Below, in pieces: positions 42,190 to 51,036 of a DNA stretch of 64,000 nucleotides. This DNA is from Bacteroidetes bacterium UBA1947. Its GTDB lineage: Bacteria; Bacteroidota; Bacteroidia; Chitinophagales; Chitinophagaceae. Both the position numbers and the translations under genes were made by a program. The notes beneath the pieces are model-generated. The model was not told the DNA's origin. It did not search any database and was given only the letters and a program-made list of their open reading frames with translations. The DNA lies in NCBI GenBank assembly GCA_002336915.1, contig DDET01000002.1:1-64000 (forward strand), given 5' to 3'. Position 1 is the first letter of the stretch; each line of letters opens with the position of its first letter.

Positions 42190-42837
42190 ATGGCTTTCGG
42201 TTCGTTTATCAAGTTTTTCATGCCTAAGGACAGGGTTTTCTATAGCCTGTTCGAAGAAGTGACCGGCAACCTTATGCAGATGGGCGACATATTTGTAGCT
42301 GCGCTCGATGAAAAAGACATCGACAAGCGCACACAGATGCTCAAAATGCTGGAAGACCTGGAGCACAAGAACGACGAGGTCACCCACCGCATTTTTATAG
42401 AGCTGGGTAGCAATTTCATCACCCCATTCGATCGCGAAGATATACACGCTCTTACTACCTCGCTCGATGACATAGCCGATTATATCTGGGGTTCAGCCAA
42501 AAGACTGACCAATTACTATATCCATGATGTAGACGACACAGTACGTTTATTTGCCGATGTGATTCAGCGCTGCATAGTAGCCTTGAATACTGCAATAATG
42601 CGCCTGCGCGATATGAAGGACCTGCGCGCCATAACAGATGCATGTGTACTTATCAACAGCCTGGAGAACGAAGCAGATGATATTTTCGATGAGGCTATGT
42701 CCAAACTTTTTGCTTACTGCTCCGACCCGATAGAGCTGATCAAAAAGAAAGACCTCTACCAGGAACTGGAGATAGTGACCGATAAGTGCGAAGATGCTGC
42801 AAATGTTGTAGAGTCCATTATTATTAAATACGCCTAA
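42190..42837 (+). CDS. DUF47/PhoU-like phosphate transport regulator
   Basis: A 215-residue all-helical protein of the DUF47 (TIGR00153) family: FYSLFEEVTGNLMQMGDIFVAALDEKD, KMLEDLEHKNDEVTHRIFIELGSNFITPFDREDIHAL and NSLENEADDIFDEAMSKLF match the PhoU-like metal-binding bundles with E/D-rich motifs. It normally accompanies PiT transporters and controls their activity. The frame opens at a TTG 11 codons upstream, inside the promoter region; ATG 42190 is the natural start. The transporter gene begins 18 bp after the stop. Confidence 0.93.
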   Translation: MAFGSFIKFFMPKDRVFYSLFEEVTGNLMQMGDIFVAALDEKDIDKRTQMLKMLEDLEHKNDEVTHRIFIELGSNFITPFDREDIHALTTSLDDIADYIWGSAKRLTNYYIHDVDDTVRLFADVIQRCIVALNTAIMRLRDMKDLRAITDACVLINSLENEADDIFDEAMSKLFAYCSDPIELIKKKDLYQELEIVTDKCEDAANVVESIIIKYA

Positions 42838-42855
42838 ACACATTCCGGATATAAC

Positions 42856-44292
42856 ATGACGCCCCTGCTGATAGTCATTATAGTCTTGGCATTGATATTT
42901 GATTATATTAATGGCTTTCACGATGCTGCCAATTCCATTGCAACCGTAGTATCTACCAAGGTACTAACGCCTTTCCAGGCGGTGCTCTGGGCCGCCCTGT
43001 TCAACTTTGCAGCCTTTTTCATTTTCAAAGATCATGGCGTTGCCAATACGATCGCCAAAACGGTAAAAGCCGATGTCATTACTTTACCGGTTATTATCTC
43101 AGGTCTTGTAGCGGCTATTAGCTGGAACCTGCTCACATGGTGGTTCGGTATCCCTTCCAGTTCTTCGCATACCTTGATAGGCGGTTTCGCAGGTGCAGCT
43201 ATTGCGCATGCCGGCTTTGATTCCGTGAACCCCGAGCCGGTCATAAAGACCGTTAGCTTTATAATACTCGCACCGCTGATAGGCATGCTCATTGCCTTTC
43301 TCATATCGGTCTGGTTCATCAACGCCTTCCGGAAAAGCATACTGCCCAAGCTGGTCTCGGTCGGTATCATACTGGCCATAATTTTTACCCTCTCCGTAGT
43401 GATCATAACGGATACATCCAGGATAATCGGTTTGAAATCAGCACCTGCAGAATCGGGTAAGGGTATCGCGGTAAATGAAATTGTCTATAACTCACCCGCC
43501 CAAAAGATGGGTATAAAGAAAGGCGACGTGATCTTGCAGATCGATAATATCGTCGTTAATACAGATAAGGAGCTCGATGCGGCGCTTTTAAAGTATTCAA
43601 GCAGGGACAGTATTTCCTTCCTCTTATCGAGAAAAGACCAGACACAGAATATACACACAACATACAAGACTAAGTTTGAATCGCGCGCACTGGAATTGAT
43701 ATTTTTTGGAGAGAATTTTAAATGGATATTGCTGTCACTTATCGTAATAATAATGGCGGTATTTACCCTCTTCCTCAGCAGCCTCAATATGGCCCGCTCC
43801 ACGGCCTGGTTCAAAAGGCTGCAGCTTGTTTCGTCCGCTGCTTTTAGCTTAGGCCATGGTGGCAACGACGCACAGAAGGTAATGGGTATCATCACCGCAG
43901 CCCTGATAGCAGGCCACCAGATAGAAAAATTTGAACAGATGCCCGTATGGGTGCCTATGGCCTGCTACACGGCAATAGCACTAGGTACCATGAGCGGCGG
44001 CTGGAAGATCATAAAAACCATGGGTACCCGTATCACAAAGGTTACACCATTTGAAGGAGTAGCGGCCGAAACTGCGGGTGCAATAACCCTCTTCGTTACA
44101 GAGCAATTGAAGATACCCGTAAGTACCACCCACACCATTACCGGCTCCATAATAGGCGTAGGTGCAACCAAGCGCCTATCGGCAGTGCGCTGGGGCGTTA
44201 CCGTCAACCTGCTTTGGGCATGGATATTAACCATCCCCGTAAGCGGACTAATGGCAGCTATTGTTTACGCGATATTCAGCTTATTCCTTTAA
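42856..44292 (+). CDS. pit: PiT-type inorganic phosphate transporter with inserted PDZ domain
   Basis: A 478-residue inorganic phosphate permease. Both inverted signature regions are present: FDYINGFHDAANSIATVVSTK at residues 15-35 and SLGHGGNDAQKVMGIITAAL in the second half. Between them, at about 197-280, a soluble segment reads as a PDZ domain (GIAVNEIVYNSPAQKMGIKKGDVILQIDN, then a carboxy segment DSISFLLSRKDQ), the part where other PiT proteins have a variable cytoplasmic loop. The insertion may link transport to a protein partner or proteolytic control. The pair with DUF47 is standard, but a PDZ insertion is unusual in my knowledge. Confidence 0.9.
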   Translation: MTPLLIVIIVLALIFDYINGFHDAANSIATVVSTKVLTPFQAVLWAALFNFAAFFIFKDHGVANTIAKTVKADVITLPVIISGLVAAISWNLLTWWFGIPSSSSHTLIGGFAGAAIAHAGFDSVNPEPVIKTVSFIILAPLIGMLIAFLISVWFINAFRKSILPKLVSVGIILAIIFTLSVVIITDTSRIIGLKSAPAESGKGIAVNEIVYNSPAQKMGIKKGDVILQIDNIVVNTDKELDAALLKYSSRDSISFLLSRKDQTQNIHTTYKTKFESRALELIFFGENFKWILLSLIVIIMAVFTLFLSSLNMARSTAWFKRLQLVSSAAFSLGHGGNDAQKVMGIITAALIAGHQIEKFEQMPVWVPMACYTAIALGTMSGGWKIIKTMGTRITKVTPFEGVAAETAGAITLFVTEQLKIPVSTTHTITGSIIGVGATKRLSAVRWGVTVNLLWAWILTIPVSGLMAAIVYAIFSLFL

Positions 44293-44319
44293 GGTCGGTT
44301 AACATATTTTTAAATGCTT

Positions 44320-44345
44320 AAATCCCGCCACGGCGGGATTTTTTA
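44320..44345 (+). terminator. Rho-independent terminator of the phosphate pair
   Basis: Stem AAATCCCGCC/GGCGGGATTT with a 2-nt loop, followed by a T tract. Its right arm and T tract are part of an 18-bp direct repeat whose second copy lies at 45576-45593. Confidence 0.85.
44327..44344 (+). repeat. 18-bp direct repeat, left copy
   Basis: GCCACGGCGGGATTTTTT, forming the right side of the terminator after the phosphate transporter gene. The identical sequence occurs at 45576-45593. The two copies bound a gene-poor relic of about 1.23 kb. Confidence 0.85.
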
Positions 44346-44987
44346 ATAATGCGGTTCCGATTTCCCCCGCTACCGCAAGTCTGTGACTTGTGGTTAAAAA
44401 TAATTGCAGTTTGTAACTGCAATTCACTCAAAAACCACCCAAAATACTTTTCATATAACAATTACCTATACTCATCTACAATCCCAACACCCCCAGCAAT
44501 TTTTGAATTTTTAATTTTGACTTTTGAATTAAAATATGGGTATGATACCCTCCGCTGAGGGGTATGATAACCTTCTGGAAGGGTATCATAAAACTTCGAT
44601 TTGCGCTTCTCAAAACCTCTTAGGAACTTTACAGTTTGCCCGGTGTTTTCATTAGAAAACGGCAACTGGGAACACGTTATCTAAACAATAAACCACTACT
44701 TATGAAAGAGCAAGAACATTCTATTACGCAACCATTCAGAATGCCCGGACCGGGCATCAAATGTCCGATTCGGGCTTGCCCGCCGGGATAGTCGGGCACA
44801 AATCGGGCACGCTACTTTTATCATTATATGATAAGCTGTAAAGGCCTTTCCGGCACCTAACACTGTTAGGAAATGCCCGATTTTATTTGCATGCCCGATC
44901 GGGCATGAAAATAAATTTCCTTCTGCAACCGGCATTTGGAAAGAAAGCGTTAAGAACTTCTCTCATCGAGTCAATTGAAAAGACATT

Positions 44988-45550
44988 ATGATACGAGATA
45001 AAATTGAGGGTCAGGCCGTTAAGAAAGGAAAACCGTCTACTGAAGCTTAAAGTACCGCGGACGCATAAAAGTCCTGCTGAAATCAAGAGATATTCGAAGT
45101 TTGAACTTATTTTTCCTTTTAGGTCTGAGCCTCAATTTTTAGCTTTCTTTCCAGAAGCCTTGATTTTTTCTTTGGTTACTTTCTTTTGTATCAAGACAAA
45201 AGAAAGTAACAGGCTGAATAGCGACCTCGGCAAGATGGTTGTCGAAAAGCCAACTAGAATTGCAGGGGCAAAATCAGTCACCCAAAATCATTTATTAACC
45301 ACCAAACCCTGTACCTCCTCCCCTTGGAGACGTTGGGTGAGGCCAAAACCGGAAAAAACCAGAAATGATACCGAAACGTTATACGATAATGCCAGCAATA
45401 CCTACAGCAGATCACCCGAACAAAAACCGGAAATGAAAAATAAACCGGAAATCGGAAATCAGTCTCCTTCCTACTTCAGGGAAAGGCCGGGATGGGGTTA
45501 CGGATAGGCCGAAGCCCATCAGCGATCGAAAGGTCAGTAATTACTTTTAA
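44988..45550 (+). pseudogene. Degraded gene related to the left-edge fragment
   Basis: A basic segment starts at ATG 44988 (MIRDKIEGQAVKKGKPSTEA) and continues in another frame as LKVPRTHKSPAEIKRYSKFEL, a pattern loosely like N-termini of mobilisation or DNA-binding proteins. Further on, KPEKTRNDTETLYDN and KPEIGNQ in one frame, and PISDRKVSNYF with a stop at 45548-45550 in another, match the order of segments in the window's first 436 bp. At least two frame changes and an inverted repeat interrupt it. I regard it as a pseudogene. The family itself is unrecognised. Confidence 0.6.
45175..45210. repeat. 15-bp inverted repeat
   Basis: GTTACTTTCTTTTGT/ACAAAAGAAAGTAAC with a 6-nt loop (atcaag), preceded by a T-rich tract. 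This type of element is dispersed in intergenic regions of many bacteria. Here it interrupts the degraded gene. Confidence 0.8.
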
Positions 45551-45575
45551 CTATTTATACTATGATAAAAACAAA

Positions 45576-45593
45576 GCCACGGCGGGATTTTTT
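45576..45593 (+). repeat. 18-bp direct repeat, right copy
   Basis: GCCACGGCGGGATTTTTT, identical to 44327-44344 but without the left arm of the terminator hairpin, consistent with a duplicated target site at the far side of an insertion. Confidence 0.85.
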
Positions 45594-45596
45594 CGT

Positions 45597-45604
45597 TACC
45601 TTTG
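45597..45604 (+). promoter_or_regulatory. Candidate -7 element TACCTTTG for the SNF2 helicase gene
   Basis: Exact match to TAnnTTTG, 21 bp before the helicase ATG, only three bases after the right copy of the 18-bp repeat. The insertion therefore lies directly upstream of this promoter and may have replaced its -33 region. Confidence 0.5.
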
Positions 45605-45625
45605 TAGCTTGCTTTTTTTTAAGGA

Positions 45626-48600
45626 ATGTCGCTACCACCACTGTTAAAACACGTTTACAATCACGGAACTGAGGAAGTAATACGCCGGGGTAAGAAAATT
45701 TTCTATACCTCCGGGGTACAGATGCTCGATGTGGACCACCTGCTTGAGCAGGTGCGCTTCCGCGTGCGTAACGACCTGTACCAGAATTATTACACGGTTA
45801 CCATAGCTAAGTACCTGCAGCCTAAGGGCTTATCAGTGCGCTGCCAGTGCCCTTATAACCTGGGCGACATATGCCGCCACGAAGTGGCGGCGCTATTCCA
45901 GCTTAACGACATACTGCAGAGCGGCTTCTTTGAGAATACAGATATCAGCTACGACCAAAAGCACACCATAGTGCGTATGCGCCAGGTGAGCATGCAGATG
46001 CTGGCCGTATTTGCATCGCCCGATACAATGGAAACTGCCCAGGAATGGGCAAGGGCAGGCAGGGCAATAATAACCACAGGCAAGGGCGACCGTATTGAGG
46101 CAGAAGTGCCAGATGGCGATCATACATTTAAAGTAGTGCTGCGGCAGAACGATGAACGTTATTTTGACACGTCTTGTGGCTGCGATGATAAAGAGCACCC
46201 CATATGCGTGCACAAGGCCACCCTGTTCATACAGGTGATGCGAACATACGGTGCCTCGTATTTCCAGTCCATGCGCGACTGGGATGAGCAGAAGAACAAG
46301 CTGCTGCGCATGTATGGCTATTCGCTTAACGATGACCTCACTAATAAGTTCACCTTCACGTACGAGAACGGCAAGCCTTTCCTCCGCGTGCTGGACCCAA
46401 CCATAAAGAAAGTAAACGTACCCCTACCGGAACCGGTTGCTGCTGCAGCTCCTGTCGAAAGAGAGCTTGTTGAAGCAGCGCCTGTTGTAAAAAAAGATGA
46501 AAAAAGGCTGGGCATCGTTATAGACACTAATGTCAAACGTTATCCCTTTGTAGACATATTGCTGGTCGCCGGTGTCACCGACGAGGACGGCACACGTTTC
46601 ATAGATGGCATTGAAAGGCCTGATCTTTTGCAGTATGTAAACCCCATGCAGTTCCGCGAGGGCGACAGGGATTTGATACCGGTCATCAGGAAATTCACGC
46701 CCGAAGAAATAGTAAAATACCTGAAGAAAAATCTCCCGTTCGGGGATTTCATTGATGGTTACGAAGATGTACTGAAAGAACAACCTGCCGAAGAAATAAA
46801 AGAGCAGGTATGGGAATTCCTGTTACCTAAATACCAGAAGCTGCTGCACAGGTATGGGCCTTACCAGTTGTGCTTTTTAAATACCAACGGCAAGCAGATA
46901 TCCTCATCGAAGCTGCAGGCTATCGAGTTCATGGATAAGTCGGCACACCCGCAGCTGAAGGTAAAAAAGGGCAAGAAGGATTATGTCATTTCTCTCGATT
47001 GGTTCATTGATAATGCTGTAGTTCCGCACAGCGAAGTAAAAATGCTGAACGATGGCCTGCTTTTGCAAGACTATCAACTATATGCCCTCGGTAACATAGC
47101 CGAAGTGCGACTTGTAGAGCAGTTCTTGCCCGATGGGAAAATAAGCATCCCGGCTGCCGAATGGCCTGCCTTCCTGGAAAGCAAAGTGATGAAGTGGAGC
47201 AATACAGTGCAGGTCGACTTTGATGATGCACTCGTAGAGCACGTGGATGAAGTAAAACCCACGTACCGCTTATACCTGCAGGAACGCGAGCAAATGATGA
47301 TCTTGCAGCCCGCCTTTGCATATAACGGTGTTGAGATCAAATGGGGCTTCTTTGGCGATGTGATACAGCCGCTGGATGGGGTAGTGAAGATCGTGAAGCG
47401 TAATGAGGATGCGGAAAAGGAATTCACAGCCCTCTTGCGCAACCTGCATACCGATATGCAGCACAACCTGCAGAACCACTTCTTCTACCTGCCGGGCACA
47501 TCAGTTCTGAATAATAACTGGTTCTTCCGTTTTACGGACATAATGAAGGAATGGAAGGTGGAGATGTTCGGCTTCGAAGGCTTGAAGAACCTGCGCATCA
47601 ATACCAATCGCCCCGAAACAAGGGTACAGGTAAGCAGCGGCATCGATTGGTTCGATGCTTCTGTGGAGATAGCCTTTGGCGACCAGGTAATAACCATACC
47701 TGATATTAAAAAAGCACTGGCACAGCGCCTTAATTTCGTGAAGCTGGGCGACGGCTCTATCGGCCTGCTGCCCGAAGACTGGCTGAAGAAATACGGCCTG
47801 CTCGTGAAGATGGGCGAGAGCAGGGGCAATAGCCTGCGCCTCAAGAAGGTCCACTTCAGCGTGCTGGACGAGTTGCTTGCCGAAGTCAGTGAGGAAGGCC
47901 TGCAGCAGGAACTGGAGGAGAAAAAGAAACGCCTGGCAAGCATCATATCCAGCGATTTTAGTCATGTAATGCCGCCATCACAATTAAAAGCGGAGCTGCG
48001 CCCGTACCAGGTAGCCGGTTTCCAGTGGCTTGTATTCCTGAAGGAAGCGGGCTGGGGTGGCATACTGGCCGATGATATGGGTCTTGGTAAAACCGTTCAG
48101 GCACTGGCTTACTTCCTCCATTACCTCAATGATAACCCCGGTGCTAAGTTCCTGGTGGTATGCCCTACTACCTTGGTTTATAACTGGGAAAATGAAATAA
48201 GGAAATTCACCCCCGTCCTCAGGCATTTTATACACCACGGCCCCAAGCGTAACGCCAGCCCGAAGGCCTTTGATAATTTCGATATCATCATTACCACTTA
48301 TGGTACCATGCGTAGCGATATCAAAATGTTCAAAGACGTTTTGTTCGATCATGTGGTCCTTGATGAATCGCAGTCAATAAAAAATCCGCAGTCGCAGGTA
48401 GCTAAGGCCTCTTTGCTGCTCAATGCGAAAAACAGGCTGGCCCTGAGCGGTACACCCGTGCAGAACAATACCTTTGACCTCTATGCGCAGATGAACTTCC
48501 TCAACCCCGGCATGCTGGGTAGCAGGGAGTTTTTTATGAATGAATTTGCCACACCTATTGATAAATTCCAGGAAGATGAAGTAAAGCAGCAATTGCGCAA

Positions 48601-49384
48601 GCTTACTTATCCCTTCCTGCTGCGCCGCACCAAAGAACAGGTGGCCAAAGACCTGCCTGAAAAGACAGAGACCATCCTGTATTGCGAAATGGGCGATGAG
48701 CAGCGCAAAGTATATGATGCCTATCGCAACATCTACAGGTCTAAGATACTGGGCATGATAGACGAGCAGGGTATCGAGCGCTCGCAAATGCACATACTGC
48801 AAGGCCTTACCAAGCTGCGCCAGATATGCGATTCACCGGCCATACTCAATGAAGAGCAGAAGTTCCCCAACCATTCAATAAAGATGGATGAACTGACGCG
48901 TGAGATCACAGAGAACGTGGGCAATCACAAAGCACTCGTGTTCTCACAGTTCCTCGGCATGCTGGCACTCATCAGGAAAGACCTGGAGGATAAAGGCATT
49001 CCCTATGTTTACTTCGATGGTAGCACCACTGCTACAGAACGTGAAAAGGCCATACAGGAATTCCAGAACAATGATACCTGCCGCGTGTTCCTTATATCGC
49101 TTAAAGCAGGTGGTATAGGCCTCAACCTTACGGCAGCCGACTACGTATACATAGTAGATCCATGGTGGAACCCCGCTGTTGAGCAGCAAGCCATTGACCG
49201 TACTCACCGTATAGGCCAGACCAAGAACATCTTTGCCTACCGCTTGATATGTAAGGATACCATCGAAGAGAAAATGCTGCAGCTGCAGGAGCGCAAGCGT
49301 GCCCTTGCCAGCGAGCTGGTGAGCGATGACAACGCCATACTGAAACGTCTTACAAGAGAAGATATTGACTTCCTGTTGAGTTAA
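45626..49384 (+). CDS. SNF2-family helicase with two SWIM zinc-finger motifs
   Basis: The 1252-residue protein has a SWIM motif at CQCPYNLGDICRH (Cys73, Cys75, Cys83, His85) and a second one at CGCDDKEHPICVH (Cys184, Cys186, Cys194, His196). A long middle region of unknown fold follows. The SNF2 ATPase begins near residue 790 with LRPYQVAGFQWL, Walker A DDMGLGKT (about 817-824), DESQ box near 913, SGTPVQNN, and the second RecA domain with VFSQFLGML, DGSTTATEREK and TAADYVYIVDPWWNPAVEQQAIDRTHRIGQ. It is a DNA-dependent ATPase/translocase that probably remodels protein-DNA complexes; the exact role in bacteria is unclear. Confidence 0.95.
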   Translation: MSLPPLLKHVYNHGTEEVIRRGKKIFYTSGVQMLDVDHLLEQVRFRVRNDLYQNYYTVTIAKYLQPKGLSVRCQCPYNLGDICRHEVAALFQLNDILQSGFFENTDISYDQKHTIVRMRQVSMQMLAVFASPDTMETAQEWARAGRAIITTGKGDRIEAEVPDGDHTFKVVLRQNDERYFDTSCGCDDKEHPICVHKATLFIQVMRTYGASYFQSMRDWDEQKNKLLRMYGYSLNDDLTNKFTFTYENGKPFLRVLDPTIKKVNVPLPEPVAAAAPVERELVEAAPVVKKDEKRLGIVIDTNVKRYPFVDILLVAGVTDEDGTRFIDGIERPDLLQYVNPMQFREGDRDLIPVIRKFTPEEIVKYLKKNLPFGDFIDGYEDVLKEQPAEEIKEQVWEFLLPKYQKLLHRYGPYQLCFLNTNGKQISSSKLQAIEFMDKSAHPQLKVKKGKKDYVISLDWFIDNAVVPHSEVKMLNDGLLLQDYQLYALGNIAEVRLVEQFLPDGKISIPAAEWPAFLESKVMKWSNTVQVDFDDALVEHVDEVKPTYRLYLQEREQMMILQPAFAYNGVEIKWGFFGDVIQPLDGVVKIVKRNEDAEKEFTALLRNLHTDMQHNLQNHFFYLPGTSVLNNNWFFRFTDIMKEWKVEMFGFEGLKNLRINTNRPETRVQVSSGIDWFDASVEIAFGDQVITIPDIKKALAQRLNFVKLGDGSIGLLPEDWLKKYGLLVKMGESRGNSLRLKKVHFSVLDELLAEVSEEGLQQELEEKKKRLASIISSDFSHVMPPSQLKAELRPYQVAGFQWLVFLKEAGWGGILADDMGLGKTVQALAYFLHYLNDNPGAKFLVVCPTTLVYNWENEIRKFTPVLRHFIHHGPKRNASPKAFDNFDIIITTYGTMRSDIKMFKDVLFDHVVLDESQSIKNPQSQVAKASLLLNAKNRLALSGTPVQNNTFDLYAQMNFLNPGMLGSREFFMNEFATPIDKFQEDEVKQQLRKLTYPFLLRRTKEQVAKDLPEKTETILYCEMGDEQRKVYDAYRNIYRSKILGMIDEQGIERSQMHILQGLTKLRQICDSPAILNEEQKFPNHSIKMDELTREITENVGNHKALVFSQFLGMLALIRKDLEDKGIPYVYFDGSTTATEREKAIQEFQNNDTCRVFLISLKAGGIGLNLTAADYVYIVDPWWNPAVEQQAIDRTHRIGQTKNIFAYRLICKDTIEEKMLQLQERKRALASELVSDDNAILKRLTREDIDFLLS

Positions 49385-49406
49385 TTAATCCAACAGGTAC
49401 AAATTA

Positions 49407-49431
49407 AAAGGGACAGCAATGCTGTCCCTTT
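49407..49431. terminator. Bidirectional rho-independent terminator
   Basis: Stem AAAGGGACAGC/GCTGTCCCTTT (11 bp, loop aat), between the SNF2 gene and the converging T9SS cargo gene. Confidence 0.85.
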
Positions 49432-49452
49432 ATTAATAAAAAAGTTTGTGTC

Positions 49453-51006
49453 CTATTCTTTAATAAGCTTGCCATTTAAGATGCTGATGTCACCTTCGTA
49501 AACACGGTACATATATACCCCATTTGCCAGCTTGCTGATATCAATGGTGCTGCCCAGCTTTTTACTCATCAGTGTTCTGCCGGTCATGTCCATGATCTCT
49601 ATGCGGCCATCGGTAATATTGCTGTAGGAAAGGTTCAGCATATTCTTGGCCGGGTTAGGATACACCTTGATCGTTGCAGGAGTACTATTTGTGTTCTGCA
49701 CGCCGGCAGCCCATATGTATATGGTGTCTGAGTACCCTACACAGCCGTTGTCATTGGTGATGCGTACAAAATAACTTCCGGCTTGTGTTGCAGTATAGGT
49801 AGCATTGGTGCCGCCCGGACTGATCGGGCTGTTATTATGAAACCACTGGTATGTGCTGTAGTTTAAAGGCAGGCTCAGGGTCATCCCGCTTTGGAGGATG
49901 TTTGGGTGCATATTCGCCACAGGGTAGATGGTGATATCGCTGCCATTATCGGGAGAGGTAAAGGCCGAGTTGCTCGCCACTACACGTATGCGATAGCCGG
50001 TTCCTTGTGCTGTCCCGGGGATGGTGCAAGCTATAGTTCCCGAGGTAACTGACGTAACAGAACCAATAGTGACAGGCGATGCAAAACTCCCCGACGCATC
50101 TGAAAGCTGTGCAGTGAACACATTATTGCCCTGGAAAATGTCCGGGTTGTAAACTGTATAGTTAACGGATACGGAATCACATAAAATGGTAGTGTTTGAT
50201 ACATCTACCGTCAGCTGGCCCCAGAGGTAGGTATAGACAGCATGTATCTCGCTGTCGGAAAGCACCCTGTTGAACAACGCTACTTCGTCCATGTCGCCAT
50301 TGAACCAATAAGGGAAGGGCGGATTTTGAGTAGCTCCTATCCGCACATCGTAAGTATTGCTGCCCAGTGCCGTGCCCAAAATATCTGTAGATATAGGACT
50401 GGTAGTGCCTGCATAGTTATTGGGATCCATTATTACCTGGTAACGTTTAATTGCATTACCATCATAGCTGATGGCCAAAAAATACCAGTTATTCGTCGTA
50501 ATAAAATTTGCCTGGGCGAATGTATAAGGCGGGGAGGCCGGTCCGGCAAATTCGAGCTGCTCATAGCCTGGGGAAAAAGTGGAGCAATTGTTATCGTTTT
50601 CCTCTATTTGCATGGCCCAGCAGCCGGGATTGTTGTAATAAGCATAAGATTTGTAAATAATATTATTTCCCTGGCAATTGCCATTGTAAAAGCCATTGAG
50701 TTTTACCAGAGCAATGATAGTTATTTGCGATGGGTTAAGAACAGGATCGTGCGGTACAAGGGCATAACTGCTTGTACCATTAAAGGTCATGGCCTTATTA
50801 GCCAGGTTCCTGAAACCATTGGAGGCAATAAGGCTTGTGGCAGTACCGTTGTGATTATTGCCGCTCACATCGGGCAGCGAGGTAATTGGGCCGCTGCTTG
50901 TAAAATTCCAGCGCGCAAGGCAACCGCTCACGCCATTAGGATAATTGGTTTGGGCAATGCCGTTCATAACAAGGCATGACAGGACAATTAATAGAGTGTA
51001 TCTCAT
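49453..51006 (-). CDS. Secreted T9SS cargo protein with LamG-like domain
   Basis: A 517-residue protein with a signal peptide (YTLLIVLSCLVMNGIAQ). Residues about 30-255 form a LamG/concanavalin-like domain (ARWNFTSSGPITSLPDVSGNNHNG ... FNGDMDEVALFNRVLSDSEI), then a beta domain, then a PKD/Ig-like segment (YSTYQWFHNNSPISPGGTNATYTATQAGSYFVRITND), and finally a type A sorting domain (IKVYPNPAKNMLNLSY ... LANGVYMYRVYEGD). It is probably a surface glycan- or matrix-binding protein. Confidence 0.88.
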   Translation of the reverse strand: MRYTLLIVLSCLVMNGIAQTNYPNGVSGCLARWNFTSSGPITSLPDVSGNNHNGTATSLIASNGFRNLANKAMTFNGTSSYALVPHDPVLNPSQITIIALVKLNGFYNGNCQGNNIIYKSYAYYNNPGCWAMQIEENDNNCSTFSPGYEQLEFAGPASPPYTFAQANFITTNNWYFLAISYDGNAIKRYQVIMDPNNYAGTTSPISTDILGTALGSNTYDVRIGATQNPPFPYWFNGDMDEVALFNRVLSDSEIHAVYTYLWGQLTVDVSNTTILCDSVSVNYTVYNPDIFQGNNVFTAQLSDASGSFASPVTIGSVTSVTSGTIACTIPGTAQGTGYRIRVVASNSAFTSPDNGSDITIYPVANMHPNILQSGMTLSLPLNYSTYQWFHNNSPISPGGTNATYTATQAGSYFVRITNDNGCVGYSDTIYIWAAGVQNTNSTPATIKVYPNPAKNMLNLSYSNITDGRIEIMDMTGRTLMSKKLGSTIDISKLANGVYMYRVYEGDISILNGKLIKE

Positions 51007-51036
51007 AGAGTTAAATTAGGCACTAAAGATAATAGA

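Larger units (their letters stand above)
44345..45575. mobile_element. Gene-poor relic island between 18-bp direct repeats
   Basis: About 1.23 kb with no intact gene, placed between two copies of an 18-bp sequence as if inserted with duplication of its target. The contents are: palindromes CAAGTC-tgt-GACTTG and AATTGCAGTT-tgt-AACTGCAATT (44376-44424); three GGTATGATA units around 44537-44592; a 29-codon frame from ATG 44702; palindromes CATGCCCGATCGGGCATG (44890-44907), ATGCCCGG-a-CCGGGCAT (44741-44757), CCTAAC-act-GTTAGG (44856-44870) and TTATCAT-tat-ATGATAA (44818-44834); a basic reading frame from ATG 44988; a 15-bp inverted repeat; and a degraded relative of the left-edge gene. No transposase was found. 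Confidence 0.55.

Noticed and set aside
44702..44791. 29-codon frame starting at ATG 44702 in the relic island as a leader peptide
   Set aside because: Its second half is read through palindromes, and no regulated gene follows; more likely the remnant of a broken gene's start.
44345..45575. Intact insertion sequence or integrative element
   Set aside because: No transposase, integrase or terminal inverted repeats could be found; only the flanking direct repeat and gene debris remain.
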